Source of the DNA: Aeromonas media
Lineage (GTDB): Bacteria; Pseudomonadota; Gammaproteobacteria; Enterobacterales; Aeromonadaceae
Reading direction: 5' to 3'
Length of the DNA: 52,405 nucleotides
Assembly (NCBI RefSeq): GCF_000819985.1
Contig: NZ_CDBZ01000162.1
Location: 1 to 52,405, forward strand
In this document: piece after piece, positions 11,051 through 20,708 of the stretch
Layout: each line of letters begins with the position of its first letter
Position numbering within the stretch: the first letter of the stretch is position 1
Notes under the pieces: generated by a model
The model's database searches: none
Seen by the model: only the letters and a program-made list of their open reading frames with translations
What the model was told of the DNA's origin: nothing
Position numbers and translations under genes: made by a program

Positions 11051-12574
11051 TCAGGCGAGCTTGGTATCCAGCTCGGCGATTTTGGCAGACCAGTAGGCCG
11101 GGCCGGTTTCATGGATGTTGTTGCCCTGGGAGTCGACCGCCACTGTTACCGGCATGTCTTCCACCTCGAACTCATAGATGGCTTCCATCCCCAGATCGGC
11201 GAAGGCTACCACGCGCGCCTTCTTGATGGCCTTGGCCACCAGATAGGCGGCGCCGCCAACGGCCATCAGATAAACGGCCTGGTGCTGTTTGATGCTCTCG
11301 ACGGTTTTCGGACCGCGCTCGGACTTGCCTATCATGCCGATGAGGCCGGTTTCGCCCAGCATCATGTCGGTGAATTTGTCCATCCGGGTGGAGGTAGTTG
11401 GGCCGGCCGGGCCGACCACTTCGTCACGTACCGCATCGACCGGGCCGACGTAGTAGATGAAACGGTTGGTGAAGTCGACCCCTTCCGGCAAGCCTTCGCC
11501 ATTTTTCAGCATGTCGGCAATGCGCTTGTGGGCGGCGTCACGGCCGGTGAGGATCTTGCCGGAGAGCAGCACTGTATCGCCGCTCTTCCAGCTGGCGAGT
11601 TCGGCCTTGGTGATGCCGTCGACATTGACCCGGCGCACGTTGCCGCCCGCTTCACGGGTGATTTCCGGCCAGTCACTCAGCCTCGGCGGAGTCAACTCGG
11701 CGGGGCCAGAGCCATCGAGCTCGAAGTGAACGTGACGGGTGGCGGCGCAGTTGGGGATCATCACCACCGGCTTGGAGGCGGCATGAGTCGGGGCGGACTT
11801 GACCTTCACGTCCAGCACTGTGGTGAGGCCCCCCAGCCCCTGGGCACCAATCCCCAGCCGGTTGACCTTGTCATAGAGCTCTACCCTCAGCTTCTCTTCT
11901 GTGGTCTCTGGACCCCGGGCGATCAGCTCCTGAATGTCGATGTGCTCCATCAGGGCTTCCTTGGCGAGCACGGCCGCCTTCTCGGCGGTACCGCCGATGC
12001 CGATCCCCAGCATGCCAGGAGGGCACCAGCCAGCGCCCATGGTCGGCACGGTTTTGAGCACCCATTCGACCACGTCGTCGGAGGGGTTTAGCATCACCAT
12101 CTTGGACTTGTTCTCGGAGCCGCCGCCTTTGGCCGCTATGCTCACTTCCACCTTGTCCCCCGGAATCATGTCGATGTGCACCACGGCAGGGGCGTTGTCC
12201 TTGGTGTTCTTGCGACTGCCGGCCGGATCGGCGAGCACGGAGGCGCGCAGCGGGTTGTCCGGATTGGTGTAGGCGCGGCGGGTACCCTCGTCCACCATCT
12301 CCTGCACCGTCATGTCGCTGTCCCACTGCACCTGCATGCCGATCTTGACGAAGCAGGTGACGATGCCGGTGTCCTGGCACAGGGGGCGATGCCCTTCGGC
12401 AGACATGCGGGAGTTGATCAGGATCTGGGCCAAGGCATCCTTGGCGGCCGGGTTGATCTCGCGGTCATAGGCAGCCTTGGCGGCTTGGACAAAATCGAGG
12501 GGGTGGTAGAAAGAGATGTACTGCAGGGCGTCAGCAATGGAATCGATAAAGTCCTGTTTTCTAATGATGCTCAT
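11051..12574 (-). CDS. fumA: Class I ([4Fe-4S]) fumarate hydratase
   Basis: The 507-residue protein has the N-terminal iron-sulfur domain and the C-terminal beta domain of class I fumarases. Candidate cluster ligands are C66 (RPLCQDTGIVT), C183 (GWCPPGMLGIGIGG) and C276 (IPNCAATRHVHF). The C-terminal part has VVGPAGPTTSTRMDKF and the GKSERGP segment. It interconverts fumarate and malate in the citric acid cycle in the cytoplasm; the cluster makes the enzyme oxygen-sensitive. The ATG at 12574 is chosen over an upstream frame opening at 12658 because GAGG lies 6 nt before it and the protein start MSIIRKQDF is family-like. FumA versus FumB cannot be separated. Confidence 0.93.
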   Translation of the reverse strand: MSIIRKQDFIDSIADALQYISFYHPLDFVQAAKAAYDREINPAAKDALAQILINSRMSAEGHRPLCQDTGIVTCFVKIGMQVQWDSDMTVQEMVDEGTRRAYTNPDNPLRASVLADPAGSRKNTKDNAPAVVHIDMIPGDKVEVSIAAKGGGSENKSKMVMLNPSDDVVEWVLKTVPTMGAGWCPPGMLGIGIGGTAEKAAVLAKEALMEHIDIQELIARGPETTEEKLRVELYDKVNRLGIGAQGLGGLTTVLDVKVKSAPTHAASKPVVMIPNCAATRHVHFELDGSGPAELTPPRLSDWPEITREAGGNVRRVNVDGITKAELASWKSGDTVLLSGKILTGRDAAHKRIADMLKNGEGLPEGVDFTNRFIYYVGPVDAVRDEVVGPAGPTTSTRMDKFTDMMLGETGLIGMIGKSERGPKTVESIKQHQAVYLMAVGGAAYLVAKAIKKARVVAFADLGMEAIYEFEVEDMPVTVAVDSQGNNIHETGPAYWSAKIAELDTKLA

Positions 12575-12783
12575 ATCATCCTCACTGGTCCTTGTCGTCG
12601 CTTGCGCGAGCAAGGGCTTCCATATGAGCCGGGCCTTCGGCAGGCGGCGAATGCGCACAGAGCCGGCGACTACGGCGTGTTTTTATAACGGTGTTTTTCT
12701 TAAAAATGCCGGCGGCCATGATACGCTTGAGCACCCGAACCGGCTAGGGAGCTGGGTGCAAACTGTTGCCTGTGTAACAAAAA

Positions 12784-14160
12784 ATGAAACCAAGACTGCA
12801 TATCCACCATTTCGATCCGCAAGCATCGCTTCACGCCCTGTTTGCCCGCTTGCAACACCAGGCCTGGGCCATCCTGCTGGAATCGGCAGGCCCAACGGGC
12901 GCCGACAACCGCTTTGACATCATCAGCGCCGATCCGCTCGCCACCCTGGAGACCCGGGGTGCCAGCACCTGCCTCACCCGGGCTGGCCACCAGAGCCATC
13001 ATGACGGCGATCCCCTCGCCCTGCTCGCCGAGACCCAACGAGCCCTGCTGGGCGAACTGGTGCAGGATGAGCATGACCTGCCCTTCATCGGGGGCGCCCT
13101 GGGGCTCTTTGGCTACGATCTGGGCCGGCGCTTCGAGCGTCTGCCCGTCCAGGCCAGTGCGGACATCCAGGTACCCGACATGGCGGTGGGGATCTACGAC
13201 TGGACACTGCTGCGAAACGTCGCAACCGGTCGCTGGCAGCTGGTGCACTGGGGAGATGAAACCGGGCTCGCCAGACGCCTGCAGTGGCTGGCGGCGCAAG
13301 CCCCTCAGCCCTGCGCCCCCTTCGCCTTGCAGGGCGAGTGGCAGAGCAACATGAGCCGGGCCGAGTACGGCGAAAAGTTCGCCTGCATCCAGGCCTATCT
13401 GGCGGCAGGGGATTGCTATCAAATCAACCTGACCCAGCGCTTCAGCGCCCCCTATGGAGGGGACGAGTGGTCCGCCTATCTCGCCCTCAGTGCCGCCAAC
13501 AAGGCCCCCTTCTCCGCCTTTGTCCGGCTGCCCCGTAGCGCCATTTTGAGCCTCTCCCCCGAGCGCTTCCTGCTGCTCGATGGCCGCCACATCGAGACCA
13601 AGCCCATCAAGGGCACCCGACCTCGCCATCCGGACCCCGCGATCGACAAACAGGTGGCCGAGTCGCTCGCCAGTGCCGACAAGGACAGATCGGAGAACCT
13701 GATGATCGTGGATCTGCTGCGTAACGACATAGGCCGGGTCAGCCGCCCGGGCTCCGTCAGCGTGCCGAGCCTGTTTGCGGTGGAGTCCTTCCCCGCCGTG
13801 CATCACCTGGTCTCCACCATTCACGGCGAGCTGGATGCGCGCTGGCAGGGGGTGGATCTGCTACGGGCCTGTTTCCCTGGCGGCTCCATCACGGGGGCCC
13901 CCAAGATCCGGGCGATGGAGATCATCGAGGAGCTGGAGCCGGTGCGCCGAAACGCCTATTGCGGCAGCATCGGCTATCTGAGCCAGCACGGCCGGATGGA
14001 CACCAGCATCTGCATTCGCACCCTGATAGCCGAAGCCGGCCGGCTCCATTGCTGGGCAGGGGGGGGCATCATCGCCGACTCAGACCCGGACGCCGAATAT
14101 CAGGAGACCTACGACAAGGTGGCCCGCATCCTGCCGCTGCTGGATGCCTTGCGCCAATGA
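12784..14160 (+). CDS. pabB: Aminodeoxychorismate synthase component I
   Basis: The 458-residue protein has the N-terminal TrpE/PabB beta domain and the C-terminal chorismate-binding domain. Signatures include GGALGLFGYDLGRRFE, DCYQINLTQRF, SLSPERFL, ETKPIKGTRPR (K276, the catalytic lysine of PabB that forms a covalent intermediate), SENLMIVDLLRNDIG, and FPGGSITGAPK. PIKGT, rather than the PIAGT of TrpE, marks it as PabB. With PabA it makes 4-amino-4-deoxychorismate for folate. Length is the usual 450-460. No clear Shine-Dalgarno is visible before the ATG. It is followed closely by nudL on the same strand, as in enteric bacteria, so the two are probably co-transcribed. Confidence 0.95.
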   Translation: MKPRLHIHHFDPQASLHALFARLQHQAWAILLESAGPTGADNRFDIISADPLATLETRGASTCLTRAGHQSHHDGDPLALLAETQRALLGELVQDEHDLPFIGGALGLFGYDLGRRFERLPVQASADIQVPDMAVGIYDWTLLRNVATGRWQLVHWGDETGLARRLQWLAAQAPQPCAPFALQGEWQSNMSRAEYGEKFACIQAYLAAGDCYQINLTQRFSAPYGGDEWSAYLALSAANKAPFSAFVRLPRSAILSLSPERFLLLDGRHIETKPIKGTRPRHPDPAIDKQVAESLASADKDRSENLMIVDLLRNDIGRVSRPGSVSVPSLFAVESFPAVHHLVSTIHGELDARWQGVDLLRACFPGGSITGAPKIRAMEIIEELEPVRRNAYCGSIGYLSQHGRMDTSICIRTLIAEAGRLHCWAGGGIIADSDPDAEYQETYDKVARILPLLDALRQ

Positions 14161-14203
14161 GCCTGTGACTGCCCTCGCCCGCCCCAAGGAGACCAGGACC
14201 GAG

Positions 14204-14806
14204 ATGGATATCGAGATGAACCGCGCCGAGCTGCTGACCCGCTTCCTGTTGCAGCGCCCCGCTCCCGCCCACCGTCTGATGCTGGCGGGGCTCAAGCCGG
14301 CGGCTGTGCTGATCCCCCTGGTGGAGCGTCCCCAGGGGCTGCACCTGTTGCTGACCCGTCGCAGCACCACCCTGCGCCACCATCCGGGGCAGATAAGTTT
14401 CCCCGGCGGGCGCCAGGATCCGGAAGATGAGAGCCTGATCCACACCGCCCTGCGAGAGACCCATGAAGAGCTCGGGATCCCCGCCTCCCAGATCCGGGTC
14501 ATCGGCAGCCTCACCCCGCTCAACACCATCTCCCTGTATGACGTCCTGCCTGTGCTGGCCATGATAGACCCCGACTATCGGCTTGCTCTCAGCCCCGATG
14601 AGGTGGCGCAGGCCTTCGAAGTGCCCCTCAGCCATGTGCTGGATCCGGCCCACCACATCGCCCTGACCCTCCCAAGGGCGGGCAAGCGCCACACCATCTA
14701 TTGGATCCCCTGGCAACACTCCTTCATCTGGGGGGCCACCGCCAGCATGATCCGCCAGCTGGCCCAGCACCTGTCAGGACAACATATTGATAACCTTTCA
14801 GGGTGA
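14204..14806 (+). CDS. nudL: Nudix hydrolase NudL, putative CoA pyrophosphatase
   Basis: The 200-residue protein has a CoA-pyrophosphatase-type Nudix domain: RHHPGQISFPGGRQDPEDES followed by LIHTALRETHEELGI, with R84, E85, E88 and E89 as the metal-binding core. The upstream LRHHPGQISFPGG segment is characteristic of the NudL/YeaB branch that splits coenzyme A into phosphopantetheine and ADP. The frame is open further upstream, overlapping pabB; I start at ATG 14204 because AGGA lies 7 nt before it and the family has a short N-terminal lead. GTG 14162 is a possible alternative. It lies 43 nt after pabB. Confidence 0.88.
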   Translation: MDIEMNRAELLTRFLLQRPAPAHRLMLAGLKPAAVLIPLVERPQGLHLLLTRRSTTLRHHPGQISFPGGRQDPEDESLIHTALRETHEELGIPASQIRVIGSLTPLNTISLYDVLPVLAMIDPDYRLALSPDEVAQAFEVPLSHVLDPAHHIALTLPRAGKRHTIYWIPWQHSFIWGATASMIRQLAQHLSGQHIDNLSG

Positions 14807-14997
14807 GAAATTATCCAATTAACATTCAACTAACACTGCATATGATAAATAAATTTTGATTTTTTATTCTTTTGATCACATTTCCATAAGAAAGTGCGGG
14901 TTTCGGCCTCATAAAGGTGAATCTGATCAACATTTTTGATTAAAAAAAAAGTATTCTTGCGCCGACTAATTAAAACCACACATTCGGGGTGAGACAC

Positions 14998-16296
14998 ATG
15001 TCCAATACTGTCACTGGCGCACAGGACGTTGCAGCCGCACAGGAGCAAGGAATCAGCTCGGTCCAATCACGCGGTTGGAGCAAACAAGACACCACCTGGG
15101 TTATCAGCCTGTTCGGCACCGCCGTCGGCGCCGGCATCCTGTTCCTGCCCATCAACGCTGGCATGGGTGGCTTCTGGCCACTGGTGGTGATGGCGCTGCT
15201 GGTCGGCCCCATGACCTACCTGGCCCACCGCGGCCTGGCGCGCTTCGTGCTTTCCTCCAAGAAGCCAAATGCGGACATCACCGAAGTGGTGGAAGAGCAT
15301 TTCGGCGTGGGCGCTGGCAAATTAATCACCCTGCTCTACTTCTTTGCCATCTACCCCATAGTGCTGATCTACGGCGTGGGCATCACCAATACCGTCGAGA
15401 GCTTCCTGGTCAACCAGCTGCAGATGACGGCGCCGCCGCGCTGGATCCTCTCCATCGTGCTGATCATGGCCATGATGTCGGTCATGCTGGCTGGTGAGAA
15501 GCTGATGCTGAAGGTCACCGAGTTCTTGGTGTACCCCCTCATCGCCATCCTGGCGGGCATCTCCCTGTACCTCATCCCGGACTGGACCGGCGCCGCCCTG
15601 GCCCAGGTACCTTCTGCCAAAGATTTCGCCACCACCCTGTGGCTGACCATCCCGGTGCTGGTGTTCTCCTTCAACCACAGCCCGGCCATCTCCAGCTTCG
15701 CCCTGGCCCAGCGCCGTGATCACGGTGACAACGCCGTCGCCAAGTCCGATGCCATCTTGAAGCGCACCGCGCTCATCCTGCTCGGCTTCGTGATGTTCTT
15801 CGTCTTCTCCTGCGTGATGAGCCTGACACCGGCCCAACTGGCAGAAGCCAAGTCCCAGAACATTGCCGTGCTCTCCTACCTGGCCAACCAGCATGCGAGC
15901 CCCATCATCTCCTACTTCGGTCCGCTGGTTGCCTTCGTGGCCATCGTCTCCTCCTTCTTCGGCCACTATCTGGGTGCCCGTGAAGGCCTGAAGGGCATGG
16001 TAATGCAGCAGATGCGCTCCTCCGGCAAGGAACCGAACCACAAGAAGATCGAACTGTTCATCATCGCCTTCTTCATCCTGACCCTGTGGGGCGTGGCCGT
16101 GATCAACCCCTCCATCCTCGGCATGATCGAATCCCTGGGTGGTCCCATCATCGCCACCATCCTGTTCCTGATGCCGATGTACGCCATCAAGCGCGTCCCG
16201 GCCATGGCGAAATACCAGGGCCAGATCAGCAACGTGTTCGTGGCAACCATGGGCCTCATCGCCATCTCTGCCATCCTCTATCAACTGGTCGGCTAA
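14998..16296 (+). CDS. sdaC: Serine transporter SdaC-like (HAAAP family)
   Basis: The 432-residue, eleven-helix membrane protein is very similar to E. coli SdaC across its length: [104 protein letters not shown]. It is an H+-coupled serine importer of the inner membrane. I choose ATG 14998 (GGGGTGAG 4-6 nt upstream) over an in-frame GTG 9 nt earlier. The ~190-bp upstream region is strongly AT-rich, as expected of a regulated promoter. It ends with two stacked hairpins. No serine deaminase gene is adjacent. Confidence 0.93.
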   Translation: MSNTVTGAQDVAAAQEQGISSVQSRGWSKQDTTWVISLFGTAVGAGILFLPINAGMGGFWPLVVMALLVGPMTYLAHRGLARFVLSSKKPNADITEVVEEHFGVGAGKLITLLYFFAIYPIVLIYGVGITNTVESFLVNQLQMTAPPRWILSIVLIMAMMSVMLAGEKLMLKVTEFLVYPLIAILAGISLYLIPDWTGAALAQVPSAKDFATTLWLTIPVLVFSFNHSPAISSFALAQRRDHGDNAVAKSDAILKRTALILLGFVMFFVFSCVMSLTPAQLAEAKSQNIAVLSYLANQHASPIISYFGPLVAFVAIVSSFFGHYLGAREGLKGMVMQQMRSSGKEPNHKKIELFIIAFFILTLWGVAVINPSILGMIESLGGPIIATILFLMPMYAIKRVPAMAKYQGQISNVFVATMGLIAISAILYQLVG

Positions 16297-16311
16297 CCCG
16301 CCTGCGATAGC

Positions 16312-16341
16312 CAGGGTCAACCGGATCGCCGGTTGACCCTG
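16312..16341 (+). terminator. First hairpin downstream of sdaC
   Basis: Perfect 13-bp stem CAGGGTCAACCGG / CCGGTTGACCCTG with ATCG loop, 16 nt after the sdaC stop. It lacks a T-tract and so may protect the transcript 3' end or act with the second hairpin. Confidence 0.6.
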
Positions 16342-16353
16342 CCAGAGACCCAC

Positions 16354-16389
16354 AGCCCGGCAGGCTCAGCTTGCCGGGCTGTTTTCATT
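16354..16389 (+). terminator. Rho-independent terminator of sdaC
   Basis: 9-bp stem AGCCCGGCA / TGCCGGGCT, 9-nt loop, then GTTTTCATT. It follows the first hairpin by 12 nt. Confidence 0.8.
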
Positions 16390-17004
16390 GCGGGGCACCG
16401 GGTTCGGCAAGGGCCTGGATAAGGCCATCTTCCCTATCAGCCACCTTTCCCAACCGGCCACCTGCTGCGTTGCCGCCCGTGCAATCTGCCCCTTTCCTCA
16501 CATCCCGCCCGTGGGCAAAAGGGATGGCAGCCTGGCTGCCCCATGCTGCCGAGTGAGCCCCCACCCATGTTCCCTTCTGACCTTCCCCAGCCCTTTGCCG
16601 GGTTCCCGTGCAAGAGGATGGGCGCTATACCGCGCCTACATCGGGCACCTCGGGCCTCCCCGCAGGGGTCTGGGTTTGCATCCAATACACGGGGTACCGT
16701 CGCTCGCCAGCCCCGCTCTCAGATGCAACGGCGCCGAGCAGAATCTCTGATGCTCCAGATCGGCGCCCATATGCCCGCTGACGAGCCTTGAGGCCTTACC
16801 GCGATGGCGGCACGGCGGCATGCTGCCCATCAACGCCTGAGCCTATGGACCTCGCCGCGCCTGGTGCCCTTCTTACTCCAGAGGGGTAGCCGCGACCGCC
16901 CTAGCAGGCAGGCGCCGATACTCCCATGAACGAGAGACACCACGGCGGCAACGGGCAGATGGGAAGCAGGAAGGAGCCAGTGTTGCTGGCATGAAATCGC
17001 AGGC
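16390..17004. other. 615-bp intergenic stretch with no recognisable gene
   Basis: Open frames here are short, low in family-like patterns and conflict with each other, so I call no gene. The stretch is GC-rich, unlike the AT-rich promoters elsewhere in the window. It contains an imperfect hairpin at 16730-16767 (GGCGCCG / CGGCGCC outer stem, GAGCA / TGCTC inner stem). It could be a decayed gene or an untranslated RNA; I cannot decide. Confidence 0.4.
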
Positions 17005-17032
17005 AATAAAAAGCGCCCTCCGAAGAGGGCGC
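17005..17032 (-). terminator. Rho-independent terminator of sstT
   Basis: 8-bp stem GCGCCCTC / GAGGGCGC with a CGAA (UUCG on the RNA) tetraloop, followed on the minus strand by TTTTTATT, about 26 nt after the sstT stop. Confidence 0.9.
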
Positions 17033-17058
17033 CAGCATTTAGGGAAAAGCTAAGAGGA

Positions 17059-18309
17059 TCAGGCTTCGCGGCTGGGCAGCGGGGCCGCTTCCAGCAGGCT
17101 CTCATCCTCGGCCATGCAAGCGGCCGCGGTGAACAGCACGTCGGTGGAGCTGTTGAGCGCCGTTTCGGCGGAGTCCTGCAGCACCCCAATGATGAAGCCC
17201 ACGGCAACGACCTGCATGGCAATGTCGTTGCTGATGCCAAACAGGCTGCACGCCAGCGGGATCAGCAGCAGGGAGCCACCAGCCACGCCGGAGGCGCCAC
17301 AGGCACTGACGGTGGCGACCACGGAGAGCAGAATGGCGGTGGCCATATCCACTTCCATCCCCAGGGTGTGCACCGCCGCCATAGAGAGCACAGTGATGGT
17401 GATGGCGGCGCCGGCCATGTTGATGGTGGCGCCCAGCGGAATGGAGACCGCATAGGTGTCTTCCGGCAGACGCAGTTTCTCGGCCAGCGCCATGTTGACC
17501 GGGATGTTGGCGGCGGAGCTGCGGGTGAAGAAGGCGGTCACGCCACTCTCTTTCAGGCAGGTCAGCACCAGCGGATAGGGATTGCGCTTGATCTTCCAGA
17601 ACACGATGAGCGGGTTGACCACGAAGGCGATGAACAGCATGCAGCCGATCAGCACCACCAGCAGTTGGGCATAGCCAAACAGCGCATCGAAACCTGTCTC
17701 GGCCAGGGTGGAGGCAACCAGACCCAGGATGCCGAGCGGGGCGCAGCGGATCACGGCCTTGACGATGGCAGAGACCCCGTGGGACACATCGGAAATCAGC
17801 GCCTTGGTGCTCTCATTGGCGTGACGCATAGCGATGCCGAGGCCGATGGCCCAGGCCAGGATACCGATGTAGTTGGCATCCAGCAGCGCCTTCACCGGGT
17901 TGGTCACCACGTTGAACAGCAGGGTCTGCAGTACCTCGGTAATGCCGCCCGGCGGGGTGATCTCGGCAGTGCTGGCAACCAGGTGCAGGTTGGAGGGGAA
18001 CAGGAAGCTCGCCATCACGGCCACCACGGCGGCCAGGAAGGTCCCCAGCACATAGAGCAGCAAGATCGGCTTCATGTTGGTCTTCTGACCCTGCTTGTGA
18101 CCGATGATCGCCGACATCACCAGCACGAAGACCAGCAGCGGAGCGACCGCCTTCAGGGCACCGACGAACAGGCTGCCAAGCAGACCCGCCGCCTTGGCCC
18201 ATTCAGGCATGAACATGGCAAGGAGGATACCGAATACCAGACCGACCAGGATCTGGCTAACCAGACTGGTGCTGTTGACCAGTTTTATGAGGGGGTGTTG
18301 TTGTGTCAT
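17059..18309 (-). CDS. sstT: Serine/threonine:Na+ symporter SstT
   Basis: The 416-residue DAACS-family membrane protein matches E. coli SstT along its length: [54 protein letters not shown] (the serine-rich HP1 loop), [38 protein letters not shown] and [15 protein letters not shown]. It imports serine and threonine with Na+. I choose ATG 18309, with AGGG 8 nt upstream, over an in-frame GTG at 18327. It is divergent from the RecQ-family gene. Together with sdaC it gives two serine uptake routes within 2 kb, driven by different ions. Confidence 0.95.
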   Translation of the reverse strand: MTQQHPLIKLVNSTSLVSQILVGLVFGILLAMFMPEWAKAAGLLGSLFVGALKAVAPLLVFVLVMSAIIGHKQGQKTNMKPILLLYVLGTFLAAVVAVMASFLFPSNLHLVASTAEITPPGGITEVLQTLLFNVVTNPVKALLDANYIGILAWAIGLGIAMRHANESTKALISDVSHGVSAIVKAVIRCAPLGILGLVASTLAETGFDALFGYAQLLVVLIGCMLFIAFVVNPLIVFWKIKRNPYPLVLTCLKESGVTAFFTRSSAANIPVNMALAEKLRLPEDTYAVSIPLGATINMAGAAITITVLSMAAVHTLGMEVDMATAILLSVVATVSACGASGVAGGSLLLIPLACSLFGISNDIAMQVVAVGFIIGVLQDSAETALNSSTDVLFTAAACMAEDESLLEAAPLPSREA

Positions 18310-18645
18310 CAAATAGTCCCTGTGCACTCATGGTGCGTGAATCATTAGTCCTGTTGGCAACCTGCCGCACGCATTGGCACCGGCCTGTGGACGGTGGTGC
18401 CGTTGGCAAACCTTCTTCTGGGTTTGTCCAGTACGCTTGGGGTTGCGGACAAGGAATATCCCATCTGCCATCTTTTTTTTCCACATAATCACTGAAAAAT
18501 ATCAGGGTTACCTCACAAAAAATCTACAACAATGTGATAACACAATATCAACCACGGTCAAATTGTCACCAAACCAGTCCTATCATCGGCCGATGTGGGG
18601 CGAGAGTGGTATCATGCCGCTCACTTTGCACTGGAGCCTGTTGCC
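18310..18645. other. Divergent upstream region of sstT and the RecQ-family gene
   Basis: No gene seen. Near the sstT side there is a pair of direct repeats GTTGGCAA (18353-18360 and 18402-18409) bracketing a hairpin GGCACC / GGTGCC (18376-18401), which would lie in the sstT leader or promoter. The recQ side is AT-rich. Confidence 0.4.
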
Positions 18646-20568
18646 ATGATCACCTCTTTATTGACCCGACACTTCGGCTTCGATCAGCTGCGACCCGGCC
18701 AGGAAGCGGTGATCAGCCGCCTGCTGGCCGGCAAGAGTGCGGCAGCCATCTTCCCGACCGGCGCAGGCAAGTCCCTCTGCTACCAGTTGCCCGCGCTGGC
18801 ACTGCCCCATCTGACCCTGGTCATCTCCCCCCTGCTGGCGCTGATGCACGATCAGCTCGCCTTCTTGCAACGCAAGGGGATCGCCGCCGCCACCCTGGAC
18901 TCCAGTCAGACCCCCGAGGAGAGTCGGCGGGTGATGCAGCAGGCCAGTGACGGCCAGCTCAAGATCCTGATGATCTCGGTGGAGCGCCTCAAGAACGAGC
19001 GCTTTCGCCGCTTCATCGCCCAGGTGCCGCTCTCCCTGCTGGTGGTGGACGAGGCGCACTGCATCTCGGAATGGGGCCACAACTTTCGGCCCGACTACCT
19101 GAAGCTGCCGGACCATCGCCGCGATCTCGCCATTCCCCAAGTACTGCTGCTCACCGCCACCGCCACCCCGGCGGTCATGGCAGATATGCAGGCCAAATTC
19201 GCCATCGAGGCCGAGGATCTGGTGGTGACGGGTTTCTATCGCCCCAATCTGGATCTCGCCGTCATTCCGCTGGCCGGCAGTGCCCGCGATGGTTGGCTGC
19301 GTGACGAATTGCGCCGCGATCCCGCAGCCCCCACCATCGTCTACGTCACCCTGCAACAGAGTGCGCAGCAGTGCGCCGATCAGTTGCAGGCCATCGGCAT
19401 CCGCGCCTGTGCCTATCATGCGGGGCTGGAGCCCGCCCTGCGCAGCCAGATCCAGCACGACTTCATGGCTGGCCGACTCGACTGCATCGTCGCCACCATC
19501 GCCTTTGGCATGGGCATCGACAAGGCCGATATCCGCCGGGTCATTCACTACGATCTGCCCAAATCCATCGAGAACTACAGCCAGGAGATAGGCCGCGCCG
19601 GACGTGACGGACTCCCCTCCCGCTGCATGGTGCTGGCGAGCCGCGCCCAGTTGCCTGTGCTGGAAAACTTCGTCTATGGGGACACCCCTGACAGGGAGGC
19701 CATCCTGAGCTTGCTCCAGATCCTGCAACAGAGCGGTGCCGAGTGGGAATTTGGCCTGCTGCGCCTCTCCAACGAGACCAACATTCGCCAACTGCCCCTC
19801 AAGACCCTGTTGGTCTATCTGGAGATGGCGGGGATCATTGCCCCGGCCTACAGCTACTTTGCCGAGTACCGTTTCAAGTTCGTGCTGGAAAAAAGGGAGA
19901 TCCTGGCCCGCTTCAACCCCGATCGCCGTCAGTTCCTGGAGCAGCTGTTTGCCTGTGCGCCCCAGGCGCGCAGCTGGTGCACCATGGACTTCGATGCACT
20001 GTGGCAGGGTTATCAGGGGGAACGCCAGCGCGCCGCGGCGGCACTGGACTATCTGCAGCAGCAGGGCTGGATCGAGCTGGAGAGCAAACAGATGACGGAG
20101 GTGTATCGAGTCGTGCGCCAGCATATCGACCCGGCGGCACTGGCCGAAGAGCTGCATGGACTGTTTGAAAAGAAAGAGCAGAGCGAGCTGGCACGCTTGC
20201 AGGCCCTGCTGGGGTTCTTTACCTCGACCCGTTGCCTGAGCCATGAGCTGGCCCGCTATTTTGCCGATGAAGAGGCGCCCGAGCGCTGTGGTCACTGCTC
20301 CGTCTGCCGGGGGGAGATAGCCGTGCTGCCGCCGCTGCCATCTCCGGGCTTGCTCAACGAGCACGGCTTGCGCGCCTGGTGCGATCCTCTGATTGCCCTG
20401 TGTCACCAGCGCCATCCCAGGATCCTGACCCGCTTCCTGTGTGGCATCGCCACCCCCCTGACCACCCGGATCAAGGCGAGAAACCTGGCCGGTTTTGGCC
20501 AGCTGGCGGCGCATCCCTTCGCCGAGGTGCTGGCGGCGGTGTCGGCGATCTATCCTGCCGACGCTTGA
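18646..20568 (+). CDS. RecQ-family ATP-dependent DNA helicase, form with C-terminal zinc motif
   Basis: The 640-residue superfamily 2 helicase has a RecQ motif 0 and motif I (LRPGQEAVISRLLAGKSA; PTGAGKSL with K42), DEAH box with HCISEWGHNFRPDY, TATATP, TIVYVTLQQSA, IVATIAFGMGIDKADIR, and SQEIGRAGRDG. Four cysteines (C530 and CGHCSVC, C548/C551/C554) form the zinc site, but they lie ~190 residues after the helicase core instead of directly following it as in E. coli RecQ, and no HRDC domain follows. It is therefore a RecQ-like paralogue form rather than classical RecQ. It should unwind 3'-tailed DNA. ATG 18646 has GGAGCC 7 nt upstream. Confidence 0.88.
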   Translation: MITSLLTRHFGFDQLRPGQEAVISRLLAGKSAAAIFPTGAGKSLCYQLPALALPHLTLVISPLLALMHDQLAFLQRKGIAAATLDSSQTPEESRRVMQQASDGQLKILMISVERLKNERFRRFIAQVPLSLLVVDEAHCISEWGHNFRPDYLKLPDHRRDLAIPQVLLLTATATPAVMADMQAKFAIEAEDLVVTGFYRPNLDLAVIPLAGSARDGWLRDELRRDPAAPTIVYVTLQQSAQQCADQLQAIGIRACAYHAGLEPALRSQIQHDFMAGRLDCIVATIAFGMGIDKADIRRVIHYDLPKSIENYSQEIGRAGRDGLPSRCMVLASRAQLPVLENFVYGDTPDREAILSLLQILQQSGAEWEFGLLRLSNETNIRQLPLKTLLVYLEMAGIIAPAYSYFAEYRFKFVLEKREILARFNPDRRQFLEQLFACAPQARSWCTMDFDALWQGYQGERQRAAAALDYLQQQGWIELESKQMTEVYRVVRQHIDPAALAEELHGLFEKKEQSELARLQALLGFFTSTRCLSHELARYFADEEAPERCGHCSVCRGEIAVLPPLPSPGLLNEHGLRAWCDPLIALCHQRHPRILTRFLCGIATPLTTRIKARNLAGFGQLAAHPFAEVLAAVSAIYPADA

Positions 20569-20590
20569 TCGCCCGCTTGCCGGACACTGA

Positions 20591-20620
20591 AAAAATAAGA
20601 CCCTCGCGGATGCGAGGGTC
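20591..20620 (-). terminator. Rho-independent terminator oriented on the minus strand
   Basis: Perfect 9-bp stem GACCCTCGC / GCGAGGGTC with a 4-nt loop. On the minus strand it is followed by TTATTTTTT; on the plus strand it is followed by AAGCCAACGG, which has no T-tract. It therefore serves a minus-strand transcript, although no minus-strand protein gene lies upstream of it. Confidence 0.85.
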
Positions 20621-20702
20621 AAGCCAACGGAAACGTGCTTAAACAGAGCTTAGTATCTGCACAATCACCCACTCTCTTGCTAAAGCGATGACTGCTCGAC
20701 AC
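20591..20702 (-). ncRNA. Candidate small RNA convergent with the RecQ-family gene
   Basis: A transcript of about 110 nt is predicted on the minus strand. Its promoter is TTGACG, a 17-nt spacer and TAGATT (20709-20737), and it ends at a hairpin followed by TTATTTTTT. No open frame of note lies inside. I compared it by memory with common enteric sRNAs (GcvB, Spot 42, ArcZ, CyaR, FnrS, SdsR, MicA) and saw no match. Promoter and terminator spacing are what one expects of an Hfq-type trans-acting sRNA, but transcription is not demonstrated. Confidence 0.5.
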
Positions 20703-20708
20703 AGGGCC

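Noticed and set aside
14807..14997. CRP or riboswitch element before sdaC
   Set aside because: GGTGA-ATCTGA-TCAAC has three mismatches to CRP and I see no conserved riboswitch core; only a general AT-rich promoter region is evident.
16543..16791. Short open frames between sdaC and sstT
   Set aside because: Competing frames on both strands, composition rich in Pro/Arg/Ser without any motif, and no ribosome site; not supported as genes.
18658..20622. 654-codon minus-strand frame opposite the RecQ-family gene
   Set aside because: Amino acid composition is that of a complement shadow (Gly/Gln/His-rich, no motif), while the plus strand encodes all helicase motifs.
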